This document shows positions 1-5,262 of a stretch of 5,631 bases of DNA, in pieces. The stretch's first letter is position 1. Each line of letters starts with the position of its first letter. This stretch comes from an uncultured Eubacteriales bacterium (lineage in GTDB: Bacteria; Bacillota; Clostridia; Oscillospirales; Ruminococcaceae). The notes below the pieces were generated by a model that saw only the letters and a program-made list of their open reading frames with translations, did no database searches and had not been told where the DNA came from. Both the position numbers and the translations under genes were made by a program. The stretch is taken from contig CABUOE010000158.1 in NCBI GenBank assembly GCA_902493155.1, positions 1-5,631 on the forward strand, given 5' to 3'.

Positions 1-328
1 GAAGCAGCTTTTTCCGGTGAGCCGGGGAAGCTTTATGCCGGCTCCCAACGTAGATTCCGCTGTTATCCGATTGGATATAAGGGAGGACAAGCCCTTAAGC
101 GGGGACGCGGAGCGCCGGCTCTTCACTGTGGTCAAAGGGGCATTTTCTCAGAGGAGGAAGACTCTTTGCAACACCGTTTCCTCATCTCTAGGTCTTTCCA
201 AGGAACAGGTGGCGCAGGCTCTCAAACAAGCGAATCTCAAGGAAACGGCCAGGGCGGAAGAACTGAGTCTCGACGATTTTATTCGATTTTCCGCCTGCCT
301 GCATCAAACGACGGAAGAAGGAATCTAA
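1..328 (+). CDS. rsmA: 16S rRNA (adenine1518-N6/adenine1519-N6)-dimethyltransferase RsmA, C-terminal part (5' end outside window)
   Basis: Only the last 108 residues are present; the first whole codon is at base 2. RsmA (KsgA) uses S-adenosylmethionine to dimethylate two adjacent adenines in the 3'-terminal helix of 16S rRNA during 30S assembly in the cytoplasm. The visible part opens with the family signature FMPAPNVDSAVIRL (the F-x-P-x-P-x-VDSAV block that follows the catalytic Rossmann domain). It continues with AFSQRRKTLCN, a close match to the conserved F-x-QRRKTL-x-N motif of the small C-terminal helical domain, and ends with the usual R-x-EELSLDDFIRFS segment. The SAM-binding motifs lie upstream of the window. 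Full-length homologues are roughly 270-290 aa, so a bit over a third of the protein is seen. The stop codon is 2 nt before the start of the next gene, which suggests co-transcription. No truncation or frameshift is visible. Family assignment is firm; gene choice follows from the motif set. Confidence 0.93.
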   Translation, partial: KQLFPVSRGSFMPAPNVDSAVIRLDIREDKPLSGDAERRLFTVVKGAFSQRRKTLCNTVSSSLGLSKEQVAQALKQANLKETARAEELSLDDFIRFSACLHQTTEEGI

Positions 329-330
329 CG

Positions 331-1461
331 ATGAATGAAATGATCTGCAAAGGCGCTGTTTGTGATTACGACGATATTATCGATTTTGGGAATCTGGTGT
401 TCCGGCTGGATTTTAAATCGCTGCTGCCCAAATTATACGACAACCATCCGGAAAAAGCCCAGTGTCATCATTTGGCCAAAGAAAAAGGGAAAATAAAGGC
501 AATGGTGGGAAATTTCCCCCTTTCCCTCCAGGCGGCGGGAAAACCTTTAAAGGTTTATGGGATCGGAACGGTGTCCGTTCATCCGTACAGCCGCGGAAAG
601 GGATATATGAAGACATTAATGAAAAACGCCGTCGAGGAAGCAAAACAAAACGGCGGGGATTTTATGGTGCTCACCGGGCAGCGGCAACGATATGAACACT
701 TTGGGTTTACCCGCTGCGGCATCCAGCTGCGATTTGACTACAATCAGAGCAATAAGCGGCATTTGAAGAAGTACACGGCAGAAGGTATTTCCTTGGTTTC
801 GCTGAGGGAAAAAGCGGAATACGTAAAGCCTTGCCTGGAAATCTATCAGCGGCAGGGTGTATTTGCCGGACGGACAGCAGAGGATTTTGTAGAAGTGGCA
901 TCCAGCTGGGACGCAATTCCTTATGGAATTTTGTCGGAGGGCCAGCTGATTGGATACTGTTGCTTTATTCCGGAAAGCGGAACAGTGGAAGAAATGGTTC
1001 TTTCTGACGCTTCTCAGACGGTGCCGGTGGTGCTTAAACTGCTGGAACTGGTCAAATACAATCTTGTTGTGTTAATGAACCCCAATCAAGGGGGCTGCAT
1101 CCGGGAGATGTACCGCACCTGCGAGTGCTCCCAAATCCTAAATGGCACCGGTATCAACGTTTTGAATTACCCCAATGTCATCGAAGCATTCCTGACCCTC
1201 AAGGGACAGACTGAGGGAATTATCGACGGAAGCTACGTCGTCGATGTTCAGGATGTGGGCCGTTATAAAATCACAGTAGAAAACGGTGCGGTTGCTGTCT
1301 GTGAAACGACGGAAGACTGCGATTTGTCGCTTCCCCACATCGAGATGATGTGCCGCCTGTTTGACCCAATGGCTGCTTATCTGCCAGGCAAGGAGTCCTC
1401 GGCAATTGAAAAAAGCTGGTTCCCCATTCCGGTTTACTTTCCTCACATGGATAATGTATAA
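331..1461 (+). CDS. GNAT N-acetyltransferase, Eis-like, with C-terminal SCP2-like domain
   Basis: A 376-residue protein. The start ATG at 331 is chosen because an AAGAAGGA ribosome binding site (314-321) sits 9 nt upstream; the frame stays open further up but only as a shadow of rsmA. The N-terminal half carries the acetyl-CoA binding motif A of GNAT enzymes, VSVHPYSRGKGYMKTLM (about residues 81-97), with the R/Q-x-x-G-x-G/A core as R88-G89-K90-G91-Y92. It is followed by the motif B-like stretch YEHFGF (121-126). The long middle part (about 150-280) resembles the second degenerate GNAT lobe of the Eis family. The tail (about 280-376, starting near NVIEAFLTLKG and ending WFPIPVYFPHMDNV) fits the SCP2/sterol-carrier-like domain of that family. 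Eis-type enzymes transfer acetyl groups to amines, including aminoglycosides in mycobacteria, but the substrate here cannot be read from sequence. The gene follows rsmA by 2 nt. No signal peptide or membrane segment is seen, so it is likely cytoplasmic. Confidence 0.85.
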   Translation: MNEMICKGAVCDYDDIIDFGNLVFRLDFKSLLPKLYDNHPEKAQCHHLAKEKGKIKAMVGNFPLSLQAAGKPLKVYGIGTVSVHPYSRGKGYMKTLMKNAVEEAKQNGGDFMVLTGQRQRYEHFGFTRCGIQLRFDYNQSNKRHLKKYTAEGISLVSLREKAEYVKPCLEIYQRQGVFAGRTAEDFVEVASSWDAIPYGILSEGQLIGYCCFIPESGTVEEMVLSDASQTVPVVLKLLELVKYNLVVLMNPNQGGCIREMYRTCECSQILNGTGINVLNYPNVIEAFLTLKGQTEGIIDGSYVVDVQDVGRYKITVENGAVAVCETTEDCDLSLPHIEMMCRLFDPMAAYLPGKESSAIEKSWFPIPVYFPHMDNV

Positions 1462-1470
1462 TGCCCGAAA

Positions 1471-1542
1471 AACGCGAAACAATAGGAGAGGCAGAGCCAT
1501 TGGCCGCAAGGTGGCTAATGCTCCTCTGTTTCTCTTTGCGTT
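1471..1542 (+). other. Long imperfect hairpin downstream of the GNAT gene
   Basis: An extended foldback begins 9 nt after the GNAT stop codon. The outer arms AACGC (1471-1475) and GCGTT (1538-1542) pair, then GAAACA with TGTTTC and AGGAG with CTCCT, with small bulges. The inner arms AGCCA (1495-1499) and TGGCT (1512-1516) close a 12-nt loop. On the + strand no T-run follows the outer arm, so it is not a textbook intrinsic terminator for rsmA-GNAT. Read on the - strand, the stem is followed by TTTTT. It may stabilise the 3' end of the mRNA or act as a weak terminator; the role is inferred. Confidence 0.5.
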
Positions 1543-1617
1543 CTGCATAAAAAAGAGGGGAAAATAGCTTCTTTTGCCGTAAAAAGAGCAGGAATTCCAA
1601 GTTTTTGCAAAAAATGG

Positions 1618-1646
1618 TTGACAAACTTTCAGTCCTGTGATAAAAT
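1618..1646 (+). promoter_or_regulatory. Promoter for the tRNA-Met/tRNA-Glu unit
   Basis: A perfect -35 box TTGACA (1618-1623) is separated by 17 nt from the -10 box TAAAAT (1641-1646). The -10 is preceded by TGA (1638-1640), giving an extended -10 TGn element. Transcription should start near 1653, about 32 nt before the first tRNA. Upstream lies an A/T-rich stretch with the 12-nt palindrome TTTTTGCAAAAA (1602-1613), which could act as an UP-type element. The fit to the vegetative sigma consensus is strong and consistent with high expression of stable RNA. Confidence 0.85.
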
Positions 1647-1654
1647 AAAATCCG

Positions 1655-1671
1655 TTCCTTGTGAAAAGGAA
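1655..1671 (+). other. Small hairpin in the tRNA precursor leader
   Basis: TTCCTT (1655-1660) pairs perfectly with AAGGAA (1666-1671) around the 5-nt loop GTGAA. It would lie at the very 5' end of the primary transcript, about 13 nt before the mature tRNA-Met. It could protect the 5' end or position the precursor for RNase P; this role is inference, the pairing is seen. Confidence 0.4.
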
Positions 1672-1684
1672 TCAAAATGTAGAT

Positions 1685-1761
1685 GGCGGTATAGCTCAGT
1701 TGGCTAGAGCATTCGGTTCATACCCGAAAGGTCGTGGGTTCAAATCCAACTGCCGCTACCA
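1685..1761 (+). tRNA. tRNA-Met (anticodon CAT), elongator type
   Basis: A 77-nt cloverleaf with encoded CCA (1759-1761). The acceptor arms are GGCGGTA (1685-1691) and TGCCGCT (1751-1757), the D-arm GCTC/GAGC, and the anticodon stem TTCGG/CCGAA with loop TTCATAC, giving anticodon CAT at 1719-1721. The GGCGG acceptor, the TTCATAC loop and the normal 1:72 pair (G-U, common in Gram-positive elongator tRNA-Met) argue for the elongator. Initiator tRNA has an unpaired first base and a GGG/CCC anticodon stem, and the lysidine-type tRNA-Ile(CAT) has a different body. One oddity is that the T-stem GTGGG/CCAAC has a G-A mismatch at its third pair (1736 with 1748). It is the first gene of a two-tRNA unit. 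Confidence 0.95.
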
Positions 1762-1764
1762 TAC

Positions 1765-1839
1765 GGCCCGTTGGTCAAGCGGTTAAGACACCGCCCTTTC
1801 ACGGCGGTATCACGAGTTCGATTCTCGTACGGGTCACCA
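1765..1839 (+). tRNA. tRNA-Glu (anticodon TTC)
   Basis: A 75-nt cloverleaf with encoded CCA (1837-1839). Acceptor arms are GGCCCGT (1765-1771) and ACGGGTC (1829-1835), with one G-U pair at position 2:71. The anticodon stem is CCGCC/GGCGG with loop CTTTCAC, which puts anticodon TTC at 1798-1800. The T-arm ACGAG-TTCGATT-CTCGT is fully paired. It starts only 3 nt after tRNA-Met, so both come from one precursor processed by RNase P and 3' nucleases. Glu-tRNA also feeds haem synthesis in many bacteria that lack ALA synthase. Confidence 0.97.
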
Positions 1840-1841
1840 CA

Positions 1842-1875
1842 AAAACGGTTTCATCAGTTGATGAAACCGTTTTTT
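1842..1875 (+). terminator. Rho-independent terminator of the tRNA unit
   Basis: The arms AAAACGGTTTCATCA (1842-1856) and TGATGAAACCGTTTT (1859-1873) are exact complements, followed by further T residues to 1875. In practice the tip opens to a small loop around CAGTTG. It begins 3 nt after the tRNA-Glu CCA end. The A-run on the 5' side means it could also work on the - strand. Confidence 0.93.
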
Positions 1876-1947
1876 GCTGTCATCATTGCAAAAAACGAAA
1901 TTTCCCGCAAAAAATCCCATAAATTAGCAAACAAAAAAGAAAATTTC

Positions 1948-1956
1948 TGCTATAAT
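1948..1956 (+). promoter_or_regulatory. Extended -10 promoter for murL-murD2
   Basis: TGC followed by TATAAT (1951-1956) is a perfect extended -10 element. No good -35 is spaced at 17 nt; TTAGCA (1924-1929) is too far at 21 nt. Extended -10 promoters often do without a -35 box. Transcription would start near 1963, giving a leader of about 140 nt before murL. A second, weaker candidate is TTGACA (2051-2056) with AATAAT (2076-2081), but its 19-nt spacing is poor and its -35 lies inside an inverted repeat. Confidence 0.6.
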
Positions 1957-2020
1957 AAGTTCATAGGCAAGCAATTTTGCCCTTTGTTTTAAAAGTACTT
2001 TTTTTACTTACGCCCAATCA

Positions 2021-2034
2021 ATAAAATGTTTTAT
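2021..2034. repeat. A/T-only palindrome ATAAAA-TG-TTTTAT upstream of murL
   Basis: Two perfect 6-nt arms flank a 2-nt centre in the murL leader. It lies between the proposed promoter and the larger inverted repeat. It could be an operator for a dimeric regulator, but A/T-rich palindromes arise often by chance in such leaders. Confidence 0.35.
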
Positions 2035-2040
2035 GGATAT

Positions 2041-2066
2041 CCTGGTTCTGTTGACATAGAATCAGG
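2041..2066 (+). promoter_or_regulatory. Inverted repeat in the murL leader, possible operator or RNA hairpin
   Basis: CCTGGTTCT (2041-2049) pairs over 9 bp, one of them G-U, with AGAATCAGG (2058-2066) around the 8-nt loop GTTGACAT. It ends 21 nt before the murL ribosome binding site AGGGAGAG (2088-2095). As RNA it forms a stable hairpin in the leader; as DNA it is a near-palindrome that a dimeric repressor could bind. No T-run follows, so it is not a terminator. The loop contains TTGACA, which would be the -35 box of a second weak promoter. Confidence 0.5.
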
Positions 2067-2101
2067 AACTCAAACAATAATACCAACAGGGAGAGAATGC
2101 A

Positions 2102-3481
2102 ATGGATAAATTTGAGACACTCCGGCAGTCATATCCAGATTTTGTCTATGAAGGCTTTTCGTTTCAGGAAGACGAAGAGAAAATAATGGTGAGGTATGAT
2201 TTTTCGATTACGGGTCTCTCGGATTTTCATCCGGAATGGGTATTTCCAAAAGAGAAAGGGCAGAATATTTCCGCCGAGGATCTGGTAGTGCAAAACCTGC
2301 TGTTTTCCATCGGAATGGTGGAACTGGTCAGTTACTGGAAAATCACTTGTTCGCCTCGGGTGACAGTCAAAGCGGGAAAAATTTCTCAAGAGCAGATTAA
2401 CTGGTGGAAAAAGCAGTATTATAATGGGTTAGGTGAATTTTTTTATAAAAATGGCATCAACATTGATGGGGAATCGTTTATGGCCATCATATCTGAGGGG
2501 AAAACTTATCCGGTAGGGAAGAGTTCCCGGATGTTGGAGGGAAGTCTCATTCCCATTGGGGGCGGAAAAGATTCCATCGTCACGCTGGAACTGCTCAAAG
2601 GGGAGAGAGAAAAAAACCGCTGCTATATCATCAATTCCCGGGGAGCGACGGTAAAAAGCGCCGAAACAGCGGGGTATGGGAAAGACCAGATTGTTGCGGT
2701 TTCCCGGACGCTGGATCAGAATATGCTGGAGCTTAACAAGCAGGGCTTTTTAAACGGGCACACCCCGTTTTCCGCTTTGGTGGCTTTTTCTTCTGTTTTG
2801 GCGGCTTATCTGACTGGTCGGAAATACGTGGCTTTATCAAACGAATCCAGTGCAAATGAAAGCACTGTGGCTGGAACAGACGTAAACCACCAGTATTCCA
2901 AGAGCTTTCAGTTTGAAAAGGATTTTCATGATTACGAGGCGAAATATATCGGAAGCGGCGTTTATTATTTCAGCCTTTTGCGCCCGTGGAGCGAATTTCA
3001 GATTGCCCAGTATTTTTCCCGCCTTAAAAGATACCATTCAATCTTCCGTAGCTGTAATGCCGGCAGCAAACAGGATATCTGGTGCGGTAACTGTTCCAAA
3101 TGCCTTTTCGTCTTTGTGATTCTTTCGCCGTTTTTGAAGGTGGAGGAGCTTTGCAGCATCTTTGGACGGAATCTTTTTGAAGAGGAGAAAATGCTGCCCA
3201 TCCTCGATCAGCTGATCGGGTTAGAGGCGGAGAAACCCTTTGAATGTGTGGGGAGCCGGGAGGAAATCAACGTGGCCCTCTCCATAACCATCCGACGTCT
3301 GCAGAAAGAGGGAAAAAAGCTGCCGCTGCTGCTTAACCACTATATACAGACAGAGCTGTATGGACAGTATAAAGATCGGCCAAATCCCTACGAGGATTAT
3401 TACAATCAGGAGAATTTGGTACCCAGCCGGTTCGAGCCGCTTTTGAAAAAAGCGCTCAATAAGGAGGAATCGTTATGGTAA
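2102..3481 (+). CDS. murL: UDP-N-acetylmuramoyl-L-alanyl-L-glutamate epimerase, MurL family
   Basis: A 459-residue cytoplasmic protein with no signal or membrane segment. ATG at 2102 is supported by AGGGAGAG at 2088-2095. MurL, known from Xanthomonas oryzae, converts the terminal L-Glu of UDP-MurNAc-L-Ala-L-Glu to D-Glu while splitting ATP to AMP and diphosphate. The sequence shows a PP-loop ATP pyrophosphatase motif PIGGGKDS (151-158), which fits that AMP-forming chemistry. It also shows NESSANEST (247-255), FEKDFHDYE (271-279), and a cysteine cluster C318, C328, C331, C334 in the stretch WCGNCSKCLFVF, where a metal could bind. The family is typically about 450 aa, so the protein is full length. 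The strongest support is context: it overlaps by 7 nt a MurD-like ligase, as expected for a MurD2 partner. Alternatives are other PP-loop enzymes (QueC, asparagine synthetase-like, tRNA thiolases), which lack this architecture and neighbour. The assignment comes from recalled family motifs, not an alignment. Confidence 0.82.
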   Translation: MDKFETLRQSYPDFVYEGFSFQEDEEKIMVRYDFSITGLSDFHPEWVFPKEKGQNISAEDLVVQNLLFSIGMVELVSYWKITCSPRVTVKAGKISQEQINWWKKQYYNGLGEFFYKNGINIDGESFMAIISEGKTYPVGKSSRMLEGSLIPIGGGKDSIVTLELLKGEREKNRCYIINSRGATVKSAETAGYGKDQIVAVSRTLDQNMLELNKQGFLNGHTPFSALVAFSSVLAAYLTGRKYVALSNESSANESTVAGTDVNHQYSKSFQFEKDFHDYEAKYIGSGVYYFSLLRPWSEFQIAQYFSRLKRYHSIFRSCNAGSKQDIWCGNCSKCLFVFVILSPFLKVEELCSIFGRNLFEEEKMLPILDQLIGLEAEKPFECVGSREEINVALSITIRRLQKEGKKLPLLLNHYIQTELYGQYKDRPNPYEDYYNQENLVPSRFEPLLKKALNKEESLW

Positions 3482-4815
3482 AGGATATTTACGAGCAGCT
3501 AAAGGGCAAAAAAATATTGATTTTGGGCTTTGGCCGAGAGGGGAAGGCAGCCTACCGGTTTATACGAAAGGAACTGCCGGATCAGGTGCTTACCATTGCC
3601 GACCGGCGGGAGATCGACACCTGCGGGGTGGAACGCGCCATTGTCATTATGGGGCAGAAGTATCAGGAGGACTTACAGAAATACGACTTGATTCTCAAAA
3701 GCCCGGGAATCGTTTTGGAAGACAAAAGCCCGGAAGTCATCAAGAGGGTGACGTCTCAGACGGAGCTTTTTTTAAGGGCTTTTTCAAAACAGGTCATCGG
3801 CATCACTGGAACCAAGGGGAAGAGCACTACGGCCACGCTCACCTACCACATCCTGAAGGAAGCCCATCCCAACTGCCTGCTCATGGGGAATATCGGGATT
3901 CCCGCCTTTGACCTCTGCGACCAAATCGATGAGGACACCCTGATTGTCTATGAACTTTCCTGCCATCAGTTGGAATACATCCACGTTTCCCCCCATGTGG
4001 CAGTGCTTTTAAACCTCTTTGAGGAGCATTTGGACCACTATGGCACCTATGAAAACTATATTTACGCCAAAGAGAACATCTGCCGCTATCAAAAACCGGA
4101 GGATGTGTTTATCTGCGACATGCTTCATGCCGAGGACGTGGCTCCGTTGGCGGCGAAGCTTATCACTGCTTCGTCGGAAGACCGAAAGGCGGCTCTTTTC
4201 GTCAAAGACGGGGTCATCCATTACGATGGCCGTGAGTTGGCAGTTCATCCCGAGGACAGCAAGCTGGTGGGAAAGCACAATCTCTATAACATTGGAGTTG
4301 CTTATGCCATCTGCCGGCTGTATGGGGTTTCCGACGGACAGTTTATGGCGGCTCTCAAGACTTATGAGCCGCTGCCCCATCGGCTCCAAAATGTGGGCAC
4401 ATATGACGGCGTCACTTTCTACGATGATTCCATCTCCACCATCGGGGAGACGACAATCCAAGGAATGAAAAGCTTACCTCATGTGGGGACGATTTTGCTG
4501 GGCGGTATGGACAGGGGGGTGGATTACACCGAACTTGCTCAATATTTGCTGATTTCCAAGGTGAAGAATATTATTTTGATGCCGGATACCGATAAGCGGA
4601 TTCAGAAGCTTTTGTCGGTGTTTTCAAAAGGAACCTTCAACGAGAAAAACATTTTGCTGGCGGGCACCTTAAAAGAGGCGGTGGAGTTAGCCAAAAAGGT
4701 CACTGAAAAAGGAGAAATCTGCCTTCTGTCACCGGCGGCAGCCAGCTATGGGTTTTTCAAAAACTTTGAGGAACGAGGAGAATATTTTCAGAGATACGTC
4801 AAAGGGGAAGAATAG
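3475..4815 (+). CDS. murD2: MurD-family ligase, probably UDP-N-acetylmuramoyl-L-alanine--L-glutamate ligase (MurD2)
   Basis: A 446-residue Mur ligase. ATG at 3475 lies 7 nt after a perfect AAGGAGG (3461-3467) and overlaps the murL stop by 7 nt, so translation is probably coupled. The order is that of MurD: N-terminal Rossmann-like UDP-binding part GFGREGKAAYRF (18-29), ATP P-loop GITGTKGKSTT (109-119), MGNIGIP (137-143), ELSCHQLE (160-167, MurD ELSSFQLE), NLFEEHLDHYGT (180-191), and K199 at the place of the carbamylated lysine. Then come GKHNLYN (266-272), LPHRLQ (300-305) and the C-terminal LLSPAAASYGFFKNFEERG (417-435). MurD adds D-Glu to UDP-MurNAc-L-Ala; MurD2 adds L-Glu. The glutamate-binding loop that reads NDSKATN in E. 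coli MurD is DDSISTI here (317-323), so the lysine is lost. That and the murL partner favour L-Glu. Ordinary MurD is the main alternative if the genome has no other copy. The operon ends at a terminator 4 nt downstream. Confidence 0.82.
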   Translation: MVKDIYEQLKGKKILILGFGREGKAAYRFIRKELPDQVLTIADRREIDTCGVERAIVIMGQKYQEDLQKYDLILKSPGIVLEDKSPEVIKRVTSQTELFLRAFSKQVIGITGTKGKSTTATLTYHILKEAHPNCLLMGNIGIPAFDLCDQIDEDTLIVYELSCHQLEYIHVSPHVAVLLNLFEEHLDHYGTYENYIYAKENICRYQKPEDVFICDMLHAEDVAPLAAKLITASSEDRKAALFVKDGVIHYDGRELAVHPEDSKLVGKHNLYNIGVAYAICRLYGVSDGQFMAALKTYEPLPHRLQNVGTYDGVTFYDDSISTIGETTIQGMKSLPHVGTILLGGMDRGVDYTELAQYLLISKVKNIILMPDTDKRIQKLLSVFSKGTFNEKNILLAGTLKEAVELAKKVTEKGEICLLSPAAASYGFFKNFEERGEYFQRYVKGEE

Positions 4816-4819
4816 ATGT

Positions 4820-4853
4820 AAAAAGTGCGCCGATAAACACCGGCGCACTTTTT
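4820..4853 (+). terminator. Rho-independent terminator of murL-murD2
   Basis: AAAAAGTGCGCCG (4820-4832) is the exact complement of CGGCGCACTTTTT (4841-4853), a 13-bp G/C-cored stem with the 8-nt loop ATAAACAC and a terminal T-run. It starts 4 nt after the murD2 stop. It separates the murL-murD2 transcript from the next promoter at 4943. Confidence 0.95.
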
Positions 4854-4942
4854 GCTGGAAAGAAAAAATATTTTTTGCATAGGGCGCGGGGATAAAACCC
4901 ATACTAGAGACAAGCTGAGAAAGGGTAGGCTTTACAGCATCT

Positions 4943-4971
4943 TGACAGAACTCTAAAAAAACAGTACAATA
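4943..4971 (+). promoter_or_regulatory. Consensus vegetative promoter for the RNase J gene
   Basis: A perfect -35 TTGACA (4943-4948) is followed after 17 nt by TACAAT (4966-4971), one base off the -10 consensus. Transcription should begin near 4978. That leaves about 285 nt of untranslated leader before the GTG start at 5263. Nothing recognisable lies between the preceding terminator and this promoter (4854-4942) apart from A/T-rich sequence with an AAAAAATATTTTTT palindrome. Confidence 0.88.
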
Positions 4972-5148
4972 TAAGGGACTATTTGTTCGGATTTTGATCG
5001 GAATCAGATTGATCAAAGAAGAGGAAAGCCTTTGGCAGCACACCGGATTCGGATATGGACGGGTTTTAAGTATCGTTTCCACTGCCCTGCGGCGCCCTTC
5101 GAAAATTACATAGCAAAACGGGTTTGAATGAGGCCTGAAGGAGAGCCG

Positions 5149-5190
5149 ATGAGCGGCAATTTTCCTTTGGGTTTGGATGTCCTGCCATAA
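5149..5190 (+). CDS. Possible 13-codon upstream ORF in the RNase J leader
   Basis: ATG at 5149 opens a 13-residue reading frame (MSGNFPLGLDVLP) ending at TAA 5188-5190. It is preceded by a perfect AAGGAG (5138-5143) at 5 nt spacing, better than the site of the main gene. The peptide has no run of one amino acid that would suggest amino acid attenuation. It ends 11 nt before a pair of alternative hairpins that involve the main ribosome binding site, so ribosomes on this ORF could influence folding. It may equally be non-functional; a short ORF with a good site can occur by chance. Confidence 0.4.
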   Translation: MSGNFPLGLDVLP

Positions 5191-5200
5191 AATGGCTGTA

Positions 5201-5255
5201 AGAGGATTTTTCTGCTTATTTCCTTCCTCTGTTTTGCAACTTTGAAAAAGGAAGG
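5201..5255 (+). promoter_or_regulatory. Mutually exclusive hairpins covering the RNase J ribosome binding site
   Basis: CCTTCCT (5222-5228) is the exact complement of AGGAAGG (5249-5255), the ribosome binding site of the downstream gene, giving a 7-bp sequestering stem with a 20-nt loop. AGAGGA (5201-5206) is the exact complement of TCCTCT (5225-5230), which overlaps the left arm of the first stem. Only one of the two can form, which is the arrangement of a translational on/off switch. The pairings are seen; stability and function are inferred. Confidence 0.4.
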
Positions 5256-5262
5256 TAGTAAT

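Larger units (their letters stand above)
4978..5262 (+). promoter_or_regulatory. Long 5' leader of the RNase J gene
   Basis: About 285 nt of transcribed sequence without a large gene. Near its 5' end TTTGATC (4993-4999) pairs with GATCAAA (5011-5017) around an 11-nt loop. A distal pairing GGCAG (5034-5038) with CTGCC (5082-5086) could close a larger domain. The 3' part holds a 13-codon ORF and hairpins around the ribosome binding site, listed separately. I do not recognise a known riboswitch. RNases such as E. coli RNase E regulate themselves through their own 5' leaders, so autoregulation is a reasonable guess for this gene, but only a guess. Confidence 0.5.

Noticed and set aside
166..330. 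Upstream extension of the GNAT reading frame to an ATG at 166
   Set aside because: This part lies wholly inside rsmA in another frame, its composition is not protein-like, and the ATG at 331 has a good ribosome binding site.
1734..1992. Two short + strand frames across the tRNAs and terminator
   Set aside because: They read through tRNA-Glu and a terminator, so they are chance openings in structural RNA.
2097..2099. ATG 5 nt before the murL start
   Set aside because: It is out of frame with murL, too close to the ribosome binding site, and leads to a short ORF with no merit.
2102..3481. Annotation as QueC, asparagine synthetase-like or tRNA-thiolation PP-loop enzyme
   Set aside because: The PP-loop alone would allow it, but the length, the C-terminal WCGNCSKCLFVF block and the overlapping MurD-like gene fit MurL better.
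4009..4468. Overlapping frames on both strands inside murD2
   Set aside because: The murD2 frame has conserved Mur ligase motifs across this stretch; the other frames show none.
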